The notes under the pieces are model-generated. The model made no database searches, was not told where the DNA came from, and saw nothing but the letters and a program-made list of their open reading frames with translations. From contig NC_135776.1 in assembly GCF_028453695.1 (NCBI RefSeq), positions 2,604,001-2,668,000 on the forward strand: a stretch of 64,000 bases of DNA. The letters run 5' to 3'. The DNA is from Augochlora pura (taxonomy: Eukaryota > Arthropoda > Insecta > Hymenoptera > Halictidae). How positions within the stretch are numbered: position 1 is the first letter of the stretch; the number at the start of each line of letters is the position of its first letter. The translations under genes were made by a program, and so were the position numbers. Shown one piece after another: positions 21,108-32,642 of this stretch.

Positions 21108-21790
21108 AGTAAAAAGAATACACTCGTAGCTAGAGCACACATTAGGCGACGAAAGCTGCACAGGGTCAAAACGACCCGGTTACCGCAAGCCAGCGGGTTG
21201 AACGACCCAAAATCGCAGCCAATTTTAGATTTGAAAGAAAGCTCCGAAATCCCGCTGTTGAAATCAAGAATGAGCCTAGTTTCCGAGAAGCGGTTCGGGC
21301 TAAACGGTGCCGTTCCCGCGAAATTAGAGTGTAAAGTTTCGAAAAAGCTTGGGGGGGAGATCGACGGGCGCGGCCGCGTGCAAATTACTGGATAAATACA
21401 CGAAACCGGCGGGCGAGCGTCTGGAAATAGAGCCGGTCCCGAAGAATTGTTGCGAGGCTTTGCCGGGGACGTTCTCAAAGTAGCGTTAAATTCGTGGCGA
21501 AGTCGCGCTTTGAGTTTGTCGAGTCGAATCGCGATTTGCGGACGGTGATATTGCGGGAGCGATTTGCCCGGGTCCCGGAAGACAAAGGCGAGGAGGTAAA
21601 ACGTTGGCCGGAGGTGGCTCTAGACGGCGATCCCGGGCTCTCTGGAAGACGCAGGAGGATCCGCGGCTATCTCGTGCCAGCTCGTTTCCAGGGAGCCGTT
21701 TGCGCGCGAGCAGCGTCGGCCGGGGCGCGCTAATAATATCCTCGTAAAACCGAGGAGAGACGTCCGCGCGTCGAACGCTAGACGCTGGAC

Positions 21791-21813
21791 GTCGTCGTCG
21801 TCGTCGTCGTCGT
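21791..21813. repeat. (GTC)n trinucleotide repeat
   Basis: A CGT/GTC run of about eight units. It translates as a D run on the minus strand, which explains an apparent DDDDDD tract in an overlapping open frame. Confidence 0.85.
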
Positions 21814-21867
21814 GCGATTCGATCGATAAGCGTCCTGACGCGGACCGTCTCGAGGCGTCTCTCGGAG

Positions 21868-21927
21868 CGTTGCGGAACGTCTCGTACCGTTGCGGAACGT
21901 CTCGTACCGTTGCAGAACGCCTCGGTG
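21868..21927. repeat. 20-bp tandem repeat, three units
   Basis: CGTTGCGGAACGTCTCGTAC at 21868-21887 is repeated exactly at 21888-21907 and with substitutions at 21908-21927. It sits in GC-rich sequence together with a nearby GTC repeat. Confidence 0.85.
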
Positions 21928-22044
21928 CGGCGCGGACCGGGTTACGAGTGGTTTCTCTCGAGCGAACGTGGATACAGCGAAGAAGACGACGCCTGGAACG
22001 AGCGTGCGAGCGTTTGCGGGATCCGGGGATGGCCGCAGAACAGA

Positions 22045-22052
22045 AAAGAGAA

Positions 22053-22087
<35 letters not shown>
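22045..22087. repeat. GA-rich microsatellite
   Basis: An AGAAAGAGAG to (GA)n run of about 43 bases. Confidence 0.85.
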
Positions 22088-22092
<5 letters not shown>

Positions 22093-23624
22093 GACGGGAA
22101 GAGAGCAGACGGTGTTCCGCGGCCGGAAAACCGGACGTGCCCTCTCGAACGATCACGGTAATCCCGGTTTAAAGTGGCCGTTCGTCTTCCTCGCCGGGCC
22201 CGGACCGCCCCCGGGGATGGCGCCTCACTTATTTATCAACGGGATTACCCTCCGGTCGCTCAGCGATACAATGTAATAATAATAGCAATGGTTCATGCTT
22301 GTCGGACCAGTCCCCGCAAAACGGAATCGGGCAAGGGTTGAAGCACGATATAGCTGCGTCCCCCGTCCAGCCTCGGTCGGGTTCAATTTTCTTCCATTAA
22401 TTCGCGCCCCGAGCAAATTATTAGTCGCTTAGGATAATCGACCCATAATTTCTTTAATCGGTTCAACGTTTCCAAGAAAATAGAAATATTTGATATCTCC
22501 AGTTATCGAATATTTTTCAAGATATATTAATTCATTGTTGCCTGCGACGAGGTAATTTATATATTAATCAATACCGCGTAATCGAAGAATGGCCGTAGTG
22601 TATATTGTTCATAATACACGCTATTGTCTAATCGCTGTACGCTGTACGCAACATTTATCATTCCTATTATATGTATGTGACGTCGCGCATACAGTATTAC
22701 GAATTAATACATTTATACGGCAGAGAAATCGTCGCGCTCTTCAGTTTGATTATTTTTTGGATATATCGGGCGTTTCGTATTGGTCGTCGTTGCAACTTGT
22801 CCGTCGCTCTTTCGCGCGGGTCAATCATCGCACTCTTATAGCGCTTTATATGACCACGCTATGGTATTTACAGGGCACAGAGAGATAGAGAGACCGTGCC
22901 GTTGAACGTCAGGCGATAGTGAGCTTCATCCCTAAGAGGACTTGCGGAGCGCGGAGGCGCCGCTGGGCGGGAATAGATTGAGTTCTGGAAAACGCGAAAG
23001 AGCGGAGCAACTGTTTGCACTGTGCAAAAAGAGAACGTGTTGCCGAATCGATCGGTTTTGACCCAGATAGACGATTTTCAACGGTGAACCGACCGGTGTA
23101 CCATCGGTGGCCAGCTTCGTTTGGTCCTCCCTCCATCTCTCTCTCTCTCTCCCTCTCTCTCTGTCTCTTCCCTCGCACACGGTCGTTCTCCGTGCGGAAG
23201 ATTCGCTCGGCTGTCTTCGAGTTCGCGTCGAAACGCGTTCGAATTCTTGGAGCGAGGCGCGCACGGCCAGATAGTTGCGGGACCATTAATAATTCGAAAC
23301 AAGTAGGGTATCCACGAAGCCCGGGCTCCGCACGGCGGGCATCGTCGAAGTTTCCGTGGCATGGCAGTTTAGCGCCGGGCACACCGTAATCGTGATCCGT
23401 TCTGTCTACCCGACAGGCGAAATTGCGGAGGATAATGCGTGGTAATTCCTGTTGCACGGGCACCGAGCGCGCGGGGCTCCACGGCATTTCGCCTCGTTAG
23501 CCGGCAAAGGTGCAGGAAAATTGTATGCAATCCCCGGGACGGTGTGCCGCCGCCGCGGCGGTCGGCGGCCGGTCGATGTGCCGGCAAGGGCCCCCCCGAA
23601 ACCGAGAACGAAAGTAAACCACCC

Positions 23625-23641
23625 GGGGGGGGGGGGGGGGG
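23625..23641. repeat. G17 homopolymer
   Basis: Seventeen consecutive G after ACCC, in a region that also has a C7 run at about 23591-23597. The G run has G-quadruplex potential and is also a common place for assembly or sequencing length error. Confidence 0.85.
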
Positions 23642-24500
23642 ATTCGGCTGATTTATCGGCGAGATAGCCACGCCGCGATTAGGTTTTTCGAACCGCTCGC
23701 GAAAACCCCGCGCGATCCACCTTGATCACTGTTCTTATTTGTCGAGGTTTTGCCGACTCCCGTTCGCCGGCGATTCTCCAGCTCGAATGTTAAGCCCGCA
23801 TCAACGCCGATACGTAACAGAGCGAGTTCCGCCATTTCAAAGGATCATTATGGCTTGGCTGAACTTTTAGTGAAGTCGTTTGTATTTAGGATTTGATTAA
23901 AGATTGATACCTGGAGAATTATTATTAGATTTATTATTCTTTGTGCAAGGTAGAAATGTTTACAATTGTTAGAAAGAATTTAAGTCAGTTGTCAGGTTAC
24001 AATTTACTCTGATCGATCTAATTAATTTCAATTATTTAGTAAAGAATAAAATTCGTCGCTCTGAAACGCCTCGAACATATCATCGCGGTCGTCCGATTAA
24101 ATTGACTAAAAAGACCACGTAATTCCCGCAACGCCTAATTAACTCGAATAATTCTCGCTTTGCATAAAGATCCGTAATCCGGAGTACCGCTAACTTCTCG
24201 AACAATACGATGATCAGCTTTGACAGGACCGCGGTTGTAGATTCTTCCGTGAACTTGGGGGGGTAGGATCCGTGCGGTCCCGATCCGGGATCGCATGCAG
24301 AATTCACACGGTCGCGTCGGAATAATTTAGGATCGTCGGCGTAAAGCGGCCTCGTGTCGCGCATGAAACGGCTACTAAGTTCGCTTATGAAGCTAATAAA
24401 TAGTAATGAGCTCGAATGCGAGCCTGGGGAAATACTTGCGAGGAGCCGTGATAACGGCTGATACGCGGTCGCGCCGGGCTTCTGATCGATCTTCGGGACG

Positions 24501-24503
<3 letters not shown>

Positions 24504-24535
<32 letters not shown>
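24504..24535. repeat. (GA)n microsatellite
   Basis: A GA run of about 15 units. Confidence 0.9.
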
Positions 24536-24538
<3 letters not shown>

Positions 24539-24642
24539 TCATCCGAAGGGAAACGACGCGCCCGAAACGTCTTTCGTTTCGAAGACGTCGCGATTCCGGG
24601 TTTTAACCGTTGACACCTCCGGGGGGCCGTCAATCCCGTTAA

Positions 24643-24664
24643 TGCGGCTCCATCGCGAGCCGCA
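24643..24664. repeat. 8-bp perfect hairpin
   Basis: TGCGGCTC, a 6-nt loop CATCGC, then GAGCCGCA. A short GC-rich stem-loop with no known role. Confidence 0.75.
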
Positions 24665-24792
24665 AATTCAATCTTCGATATTCCGCGCCGAAGTTTCAGC
24701 GTCGCCGGGATTTCCACGACGGTGCACAACAGTCCCGGGTAGTTCGTAGCCCGGAGACGATTCGTCAACTTTTGTATTAACAAAAATCCCTT

Positions 24793-24985
24793 TCTGCGTC
24801 GACATGAAAATCTACTCGATCCGATATCATTTTATCTCATTTTTTTACTTTATAGAATGTCAATGTAACTGTTTTAGAATTTCTTACTCGCTAAGCTTTC
24901 TGCATCAAGATGAAAATCTACTCGATCTGATATAACTTTATTTCATTTTTTACGTCTATAGGATTTTAATGTAATTATCGTGTTA
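24793..24985. repeat. tandem duplication, about 106-bp period
   Basis: The segment starting TCTGCGTCGACATGAAAATC at 24793 recurs, diverged, from 24899 (TCTGCATCAAGATGAAAATC). Both copies continue through CTACTCGATC and a TTTAT..CATTTTTTAC stretch to a GT..AATGTAA end. The interior is AT-rich and has no coding capacity. Confidence 0.75.
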
Positions 24986-25053
24986 GGTTATTCTACTGTT
25001 AATTTCTTGCAAGTCTTACGTTATTATCAGTCACCGTAGTTAAAAGGAATTCA

Positions 25054-25160
25054 GTGATATACTATAATATTTATTTCTAATATGTGATATTTCTAATATC
25101 TAATATTATTATTATTTCTAATATCTAATATTTCTAATACGTGATATACTATAATATATA
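25054..25160. repeat. AT-rich tandem repeat (TTTCTAATAT-type)
   Basis: Repeats of TTTCTAATATCTAATATT-like units lie between two direct copies of GTGATATACTATAATAT at 25054 and 25141. Confidence 0.75.
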
Positions 25161-25728
25161 TTTACTCTGTTCCTAGACCATGTATCAACGGTAAAATAAT
25201 TTTGGACGCTAACTATACCTTCCGGGACTACGTCGTCGCTAGAAAGAGGAAGCCAGGAATAGAGAAGCGGAGAGAGGTGAGGCGGAAGCACCCGATAATT
25301 CGCCGGAATTTTCCGAAGGCTTCTAATTAAGAAGGGTGCACGCGATAAAGTCGAAATTTCCCGAGGACCCTCGCATTCGCAGCCGCTCGCGATAATCCGC
25401 GCCCGACGGCGCCGGCGGGTTTAAACACCGGGGCGCGAAATTCACGGCTGCGGAATTTACGCCGGTGACAAGAAGCAGCGCGCGAAACAATGACTAATCG
25501 TGCCGATATCGACGCAGCGCCCAAATAATTATTCTTGAGGCGGCGGGGGTGGCGGGCTCGGCGACGGCACCTCCATCGACATATTCACGCATGGGTTGGC
25601 GCGACGCGGTGTCGCGGTTAATGAGAAGAAACTTTTTCTTCGGCTCCCTTTCAGCAAAGTTTTCCCGGTTCGAGCCGGCTGGGCGAAAAGCTATAACCGC
25701 GTGGGCGTCGAAGAGCGAGGGAGCAAAA

Positions 25729-25780
25729 GAGAGAGAGAGAGAGAGAGGGGAGAGCGAGGGAGAGAGAGAGAGAGAAGAGA
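25729..25780. repeat. GA-rich microsatellite
   Basis: A GA run with GGGG and GAGCGAGG interruptions, about 50 bases. Confidence 0.85.
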
Positions 25781-27822
25781 GCAAGTCTCTCCGGGCCATT
25801 TCCTGCCGGCGAATCCCGTGGCGCAGGATTGAACGGCGTTAAATGGTTTATTCTGTATCAGCGAGCGCAACATCAAACCCGTCGACGTCGACGCGCTCGT
25901 CCAAGCCGAGACGGATATATGCACGTTCGCTCGCTCGCTCGCTCGCTCTCCGCTCTCCGCTCGGCGCGCGATCTCGCGAGCCCGCCGGCCCTCTCTCCGC
26001 GTCGGAGAGCGGGGAATGCCATGGAACGATATTATTCGACGGGGCGGTATTTTTTCAGCGTGGCCGCGGGGAGGAAAAAAACGGCCCGCGTAGCTCCGGG
26101 CTAATGCGATTACGCGGCGAGCTAAAAACGAGCGAACGGCCGAGTTAAATTTACCCCCGCGAAATACCGGGTGCGATGGAGACGCGCCGCGCGCGGGAAG
26201 GAGAGGATGGCGGCGCGCGGGGAGGGCGAGACCGGTCTTCCTCCGGCAGCTATTCAAATTTCTTCCGGTCGCGTTATCTACGGACGGCCGCGCGCGCTTC
26301 GAACGAGAGAGGATCCGCGGGATCGAGCGGGGGATATATTCGCTGCGCCGGGATTCGAGACGGCGAGGGGGGAGGAGTGGTGGAGGAACCGATCCCGGGG
26401 AAAAACGGGTAGAGAAAAGAAGGCGAGGGTCGTCGTTGCCTAAAAGAAACGATAAGTTCCCCCACGGCACCCACGGGAATCGGTGTTTCTCGAACGCGAA
26501 CCACCGCCATTAAGGGATATTCCGATATTATGCAAATGCCTGGAAGCGAGGGCCAAGAAGTTACGCCGTCTAGACCGGGGGTCCGTTTCGCCCGTGGGTC
26601 CTTCTCGATCCTTCCGGTCCGAGACCGATCTTCTTACCGCTTACCGCTATTGCCGCCGCGATTCTTCCGCCTCCGCGGCTCTTCCCACGCCGCTGCCGAG
26701 CCGCGGCGGATCGCTTAGGCTCTTACGCCACCCTCCTCGTCGTCGGTCCTTTATTGGAATCCGGGCGTCGTGACGCGGTTCATCAAAATGTGGCCGACCG
26801 TTGTGGGTTCTCGAATCTTTTAAGGAAATCCATGGAATATTTCGCGTCCCAAAAACGCGACGACTACTTGAAATTGGAGATTGGAACTCTCGAAGACGCG
26901 ATACACCCCTCAACGTCCCACGAAACACGGAAAGTTCTCCGAAACTTCCCAAACAAAAGTTCGTCAATTATTCGAATGAACAACGCACGGGAATATTCCG
27001 ACGACGCGAATTTATTTTTATTTAATCCGATCGCGTGCGCGTACGGGACTTTAGACACATTTTAAATTAAATCGGACAGGGAAATTCCCCGATTTAATTT
27101 ATAAAAATTAATTTCTACGTCAATCGACGTTGATATTTCTTGATTTTATCGAGGTCTACAAGAGGTACGAACGCGGTGGAAGGCAATTGATGCTACATAA
27201 ATCTGCTCTGCAATTTTAATTTAATTAGAGAAGATACTTGAATTTTATGAAATAAAATGGTCGGGTGAGTGGTTCGTGAAACTGTTGCGATTTCACCGAG
27301 ACGTTTGTATCGAGAGCAAATGAAGTCGCTAACGACTGCAATCACAGGATCGGCGTGGACCAGGGTAACACGGGTTCCCTGAAACAATATCCGCGTCTCA
27401 GCGTCAATATTCCTCTTCCCCGGAGATACGTAAGGTTCCGGGAGTCCACCTAACCCCGGGCCTTCATCCCCATAAACCCCTTGCCAATTCATCACGGTGG
27501 CGATTCGTTGGGATATATCTCAATCGGGAACCTCCTATCTCAACCCCCGAAAGTACGCCGAAAATCTCGCGGTGTTCTTCCAAAAGAAAGAGTAAAAGCG
27601 AGAGATAGGGAGACGGAGAAAGAAAGGGAGGGAGAGGGAGTCGATTTTTGGACCGTCCCCGAGCTTTCGTATCTCGGAGCCGCTGGGGAGACGGAGTTAA
27701 CCACCTGGCCCGGCCGTTAACCAACCTGGTAGGTACATAGCCCCCGCCCCCTCGGTGCCGGTAAGAAAATTGAATGTTCGCCTTTAATTAAGGCACCGAA
27801 ACGTACGAAGCCGTGGAGCGGT

Positions 27823-27882
27823 GGCGTAGGTAGAGGTAGATAGGTAGGAAGGAAGGAAGGAAGGAAGGGAGGAAGGAAGGGC
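27823..27882. repeat. (GGAA)n tetranucleotide repeat
   Basis: A TAGG/GGTA start grading into GGAAGGAAGGAA units, about 60 bases. It translates as PSFLPSFLP on the minus strand, which explains the odd frames there. Confidence 0.85.
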
Positions 27883-28780
27883 CAGGGGCGATCATGACGG
27901 AACGGTTTTCGAGGAAAACGACCGGTTTCGCCGGTGCTGGATCTGTGGCAGAGAGAGAGTAGAAGCCCCCTGTGCACTCGGGAAGAACGATTGGCGTTTG
28001 CGCGCGGTTCAGTGACCCTGGTTCAATCTCCAGGCAAATTGAATTCTTTTTAAAGATCAAAGAGCACGATATACCTATAAGCGGACGCGCGGCCCCGCCG
28101 AGGGACGCGCCGCAGACGCGTTATCGACTTATACACGGCCGGGAATCCGTTTTTCTTCGACCGATCCGACCGGCCATCGGGGAATCTTTAAAAAATGCCC
28201 GGGGCACGGCCATCCACCACGCACCCTGTCCTCCACGCACCCTGTCTTCTTCCGTGAGGTGCTGCCTCTCCTCGTCGAGGGCGCTCCGGGAAAGTCCTCG
28301 TTGATGCGCGCCGTGCCCTCGGGCTAAGTAAAAGCCCGGCGGGAGACTGGTTTTTGAAAGTTTTCAACCATAACCACCTAATCGACCCCCGCGTCCAAAC
28401 TGCCGGATAAAGGCGGCATTAACCCGCGGCCGGGGTAATAAGGATGCATTTTCTCCGCTAGACGGTGCGGCGAAAAATGAGACCGGCGATGGATCCGGCG
28501 GGGAGGCGGGACCTTTGTTGCAACACCGCTTTTCTCGTGTTTTTCTGGGGAAGTAGGTTAGACTAGCTCTGTCCGACAGAACATTGTTGGATGACCTGGT
28601 GCTTGTTCTCACACCGGTAGTCTTCGGCCCCGTAATTCGACGGCGATAGCTTCCGAACGAACATTTTGGTTAGAGAGTACTGCCACGAGCTCGGCGTTAC
28701 CATTATCCGGAAATGCTAGACCAGGTTAGAAGAAAATTGTATTCGTTTGCTGACTGCATTATACCTTAATCCTGTCTAAT

Positions 28781-28957
28781 TTAACCCCTTGCAATATAAT
28801 AACGAGTCGGACTCGTGATACACATGCAAGATCCACTAATATGAATATCATTAATTTATTTTAGCAAAATGTGTTAGCCAAATCTAAAAACAGACGCACA
28901 TAATGATGATAAAAGAAATAAATATTAATTAACAAAACTATGAAAGAATTTAAGTCA
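28781..28957 (+). mobile_element. family A miniature element, right end decayed
   Basis: The left end is intact: TTAA at 28781-28784, then CCCCTTGCAATATAATAACG and the family-specific CGAGTCGGACTCGTGAT. The right half is recognisable as AATATTAATTAACAAAACTATGAAAG, but the AGTGCAAGGGG terminus has decayed. It is shorter than the complete copies, implying an internal deletion. Confidence 0.65.
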
Positions 28958-30073
28958 AATACGCTTACATTAATACAGCAAGATGAGGAACAGCATTAGC
29001 ATTGTTCCCCACCTCGTGCTAAATCGTATATCTCATTCATGGCAACGCCGTCCCACACAGTTCCCGGGACATTGAAAAATGTTGTTCGTCGTTTTTGAGC
29101 GACTGCATTTTGTTCCCGAAGATGGATGTTTGCCGACACCCAGGGTCAACGGAACAATGGCGTTCCTCGCGGCGTCGAGTTCCATTTTCCGGTTTCCCCC
29201 CGCCTTCGAAATGATTAGGTTCGTTTATCGCCGGCAGAGCGGTTCCGCGATTCCCGTCGAACGCGATCCGTACCGAGGTGAAAAAGCTCGTCGACGGTGC
29301 AGAGGCGGTCTCGTCGTCGACGGGAGGCGACCCGCGAACGCGACGACGAGGACGAGCGCAGATGGGTCAACGAGAGAGGAAAAAAAAGAGCGAACGACTT
29401 TGCGACCGCGCGTTTCCTACGCGGCCATTAACTGAAACGTCCTGTTCTCACGGACTCGTCGTCGCCCGTTTTAACGTCGGGACCGTAAATACGCGGGAAC
29501 CCCCCCTCCCCGCGCGTACGTCATCGCGCCGGTACCGCCGCAGGCCGATTCAACGAGCGCGAAATTTTTATTCGCCGCGGCCGAATTCGTCGCGCGATTT
29601 CGGACTTCCGCCACTCTCTCTCTCTTTCTCTCTCTTTTTCTCTCTCCCTCTTTTTCCTCGAAGCTTCGTCACGGTACAAGAATATTCCTCGATCGAATTT
29701 CAATATCGCTTTTCGGTGCATTAGAACCTTCGCCGATTGAACTGAAAAATACGACGCCGGGGGGTGGCGGTGGTGATTAAACTATTCCTGGCGCAGTCTA
29801 AAATATACGCCGCGGTAATTGCTTGGCTTTTATGCAACGCGAACGCTCTTTTAATACTTTGACCGTCGACCCGACAAACGTTTCGTGAAATCGAGAAATA
29901 AAGACAGCTTTTTCAGTCCTCTTGCGTTTCGCGAAGCCTAATCGAATTTATAGCGCACGGTGAAATTAATATTAATTGTATTAATCGTGAGGTCAGTATT
30001 CAAGGGGCACCGTAATCGTTGTGGTTAAATATTTAGGAGACGCAAACTCGAGTGTGGCTCCATTGGGCTCGAG

Positions 30074-30309
30074 AGCTACGGAACCACGCCCACCCAGGGC
30101 CGTTTAGGTTATGTCAGATCGCTCCGGGTGGAAAGACAGCGAACACCTTTTTCAGCAATTTGTTCGGAACAACATTGCACAATGCGAGGCCGAATCATCG
30201 ACGCGAAATATTTACAGCGTTCAGCTTCCGAGCGCAGTCCGATCCGGGGCCACTAAGCCACGCCCCTCGACGGGCATATCCAGATCGCTCCGGGCGAAAG
30301 ACAGCGAAC
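30074..30309. repeat. diverged direct duplication, 166-bp offset
   Basis: AGATCGCTCCGGGTGGAAAG at 30116 recurs as AGATCGCTCCGGGCGAAAGA at 30282, each followed by ACAGCGAAC. Each copy is preceded at about the same distance by an ACCACGCCC or GCCACGCCC motif (30083 and 30257). The copies span about 30074-30145 and 30247-30309. Confidence 0.75.
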
Positions 30310-32496
30310 TAGACTTTCCTCTAAACCTCGTTTCCCGACAAACAGAGCCCGAGGGAGCAATCGAGTTTAGCCCCGAGGGAACCTGGTCCCATTGCCGTTC
30401 CCCGAACGCGGTCGTTCCGCGGGTTTGGCCCCTTATTGCGGAGGCACGCGGAATACAAAGACCGCGCGGCGTGCCGGAAATCGCGATCGGCGTTGTCGGC
30501 GGCGCGATCGAGACGAACGGTCTCTCTCGTCGCGCGGGGAGATTTACGGGGAGCGGATCCGCCGTCAACTTCTTGGCTCGGCTCCCGGAAATAAATTACA
30601 CGGCTGTCGCTTTGCATCCCCTCGCGGTTTCTTTCGTTTGTTCGTTCTCGCGTAGAGTTCGCGCGGGGAGTTTGTCGCGTCGGTGCCGGGGAGAGCGCGT
30701 GTTTCACGGTCGCGCGCTGCCCGCTTCGTATCCGCTCGTTGGCTGACCCGAATCCGCTTCCATGGCGCTGCGCGTTCTCCGCGGCGGTCCGCGCAGTACC
30801 GTAACTTCCATCGAGGTCATCGTTCGTGTCGCATACGGGGGGGAAAAGCAGACGGTGTCGCGGCCGTTTGCGATCGCGGAATAGCGAGGGAGAAGCGGGT
30901 GGAGAAACGGCGAGCGGATGGCGGAAAGGAGAGAGAGAGAGAGAGAGAGGCGGGTAGAATTGGTCGGGAAGAGAGGGCCCCACCCGAGAGAGAGAGACGG
31001 AGCGAGAGTTTTGTTTTTAGGAATTACGAGGTAGCGCGCTCGGCAACGGCGACCGGCTGACGGAGAATGGCCGGCACGTTTTCAATTAAGCCCATAATTA
31101 CGAATTCGATGGGAATATGCCCGGTATATGTGCGGCGCGTGCACGCTCGTCGACGTAATTAGAGCCCCGATATTTATGCCCGAGCATTAACCGTTCCGTC
31201 CTTTCGCGAGCCTCTCGGCGAGCACGCCGAGCACACGCTCCGCTGCATCCGCGGTATCGCGATCACGCGGGGCCCCCCCTCCTCGACCCCGTTCAATTCC
31301 AATGTCGAATCGCCGCGCGCGCGCGCGCGCCACCGCTCCCGAGGGATGCCCAAGATCTGTCCGCGCGTGCACGCACGCCTCGATCACCCCCCGGCGATCG
31401 CCATCCCGTATTAATATCAGCGTGAAATATTTCCGAGACAATGATGCTGGGGGCCTCGCGTCGGTCCCCGACTCTCCCGCGTTCTCTTGCGCGAGACCGT
31501 CAAAATGACCGTCACCTAGCTGCAAAATATGCACGGCCAAACGATATTTTATTCGGTTGACGGACAACGGGGGTGACAGTAGATTTACGGGGCACTGAGA
31601 GCAGCTTGCTTCGTATCAGTCTATAAAAATAACGACGCGACATTTATTCTGATTTCGAGCGAATTGCCCGGCTGCGAATTTATGCATTCCTGGGGAAATT
31701 GCATCGGCAGAGGAATTCGCGGGGACATCGTTGCATTATGGTTAACTCGTTGGAATCGTTCCGAGAGAACATACGCCACCCCGGTATTTCATTTCAGGCA
31801 ATTTTTATTTTCTATAACGGCGGTCTAACGGCTGGTGTAATAATGTAATCGTTATCACGGTATCTTCGTCGAACCGATAATTACAACGTCGCTGTTAGGG
31901 GGCAATGGAGATTCGTCGGCGGTGTACATTTAATTACGTCAACAGGCGTCAAATTTAAACGAGACCCCCGATAGGCCACTCGAGGTGTGGAAATTTATAG
32001 CCGGTGATTGCTCCCTCTTGTTTCTGTCTGGCATATTCATTCGTTGCATTAACGCTAATAGAGTTTGCTGGCTAGACGGTTCTTCATTGAGTTTGAACAA
32101 ATTGCGCGCGCCTAATAAAAGCGCCGAGTCAATAATCTGAACGGGTGTTGGGGTGCGTCCAACGAAGACGGTGGTTCGGGCAGGTCGCGAGGCTCAGGTG
32201 AGCCCTTTCTATTTGCAAAGGAAGTGGCAAACAACCGGCGAGACTTTTCCGGGAGCTTCAGGTACACGAAACCAGTGATCCTCTGCCGACTTTCCCGGCG
32301 AATTTCTACGTGGGTGTCGCGTACCCCCGGCGTTCCCAGGACCGAATTTCCCGGTTCCCAGGGGTGGCCAGGTATGCGTACCCCTCGGTCGGCACCGTCT
32401 TTTGAAGATTTCTCCCACGCCGGTCGTCGCAAAAGGGATGATGGCCGACGATCGCAACGTTGTAGTAGAAAAGCTCGAAATCAATATATAAATATT

Positions 32497-32642
32497 ATAT
32501 TTTCCGGAGTTTCGATTGCGAGTCTAAATTTCAAAATTCCAAACACAAAATGGCGGACGGGTTGTCAACAAAATGATACGATGTTCGCAAAAATTGGTTT
32601 GTGTATATTTTCGGGAGTTCTGATCGCGAATCTAAATTTCTA
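32497..32642. repeat. diverged direct duplication, about 105-bp offset
   Basis: TATTTTCCGGAGTTTCGATT followed by GCGAGTCTAAATTTC (from about 32499) recurs as TATTTTCGGGAGTTCTGATC followed by GCGAATCTAAATTTC (from about 32604). Confidence 0.7.

Larger units (their letters stand above)
21108..24791. other. intronic segment, no gene seen
   Basis: GC-rich at 21400-22210, AT-rich at 22430-22900, GC-rich at 22910-23720, AT-rich at 23860-24080. It holds a 20-bp tandem repeat (21868), GTC repeats, GA runs, a G17 run and an 8-bp hairpin at 24643. Frames up to 192 aa are repeat-derived or domain-free. Confidence 0.4.
24986..28780. other. intronic segment, no gene seen
   Basis: AT-rich at 25010-25200 with a TTTCTAATAT repeat cluster bounded by two copies of GTGATATACTATAATAT (25054 and 25141). 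A GC-rich block at 25340-26740 has a GA tract. Mixed to 27720, a GGAA repeat at 27823, then a GC-moderate block. The 259-aa minus-strand frame at 25691-26470 includes the translated CT repeat and has no recognisable domain. Confidence 0.4.

Noticed and set aside
25691..26470. 259-aa minus-strand frame
   Set aside because: Arginine/serine/proline-rich, includes a translated CT repeat, and has three overlapping frames on the other strand.
28005..28040. tRNA-like GGTTCAATCTCCAGG (B-box/T-arm look)
   Set aside because: The loop is 8 nt instead of 7 and no A-box, anticodon arm or acceptor stem could be built upstream.
30111..30983. 211-aa plus and 220-aa minus overlapping frames
   Set aside because: Opposite-strand mutual shadows in a GC-rich block with no domain signatures.
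32194..32204. CAGGTGAGCC as a second recursive splice candidate
   Set aside because: The preceding sequence is G/C-mixed rather than pyrimidine-rich, so the acceptor half is weak.
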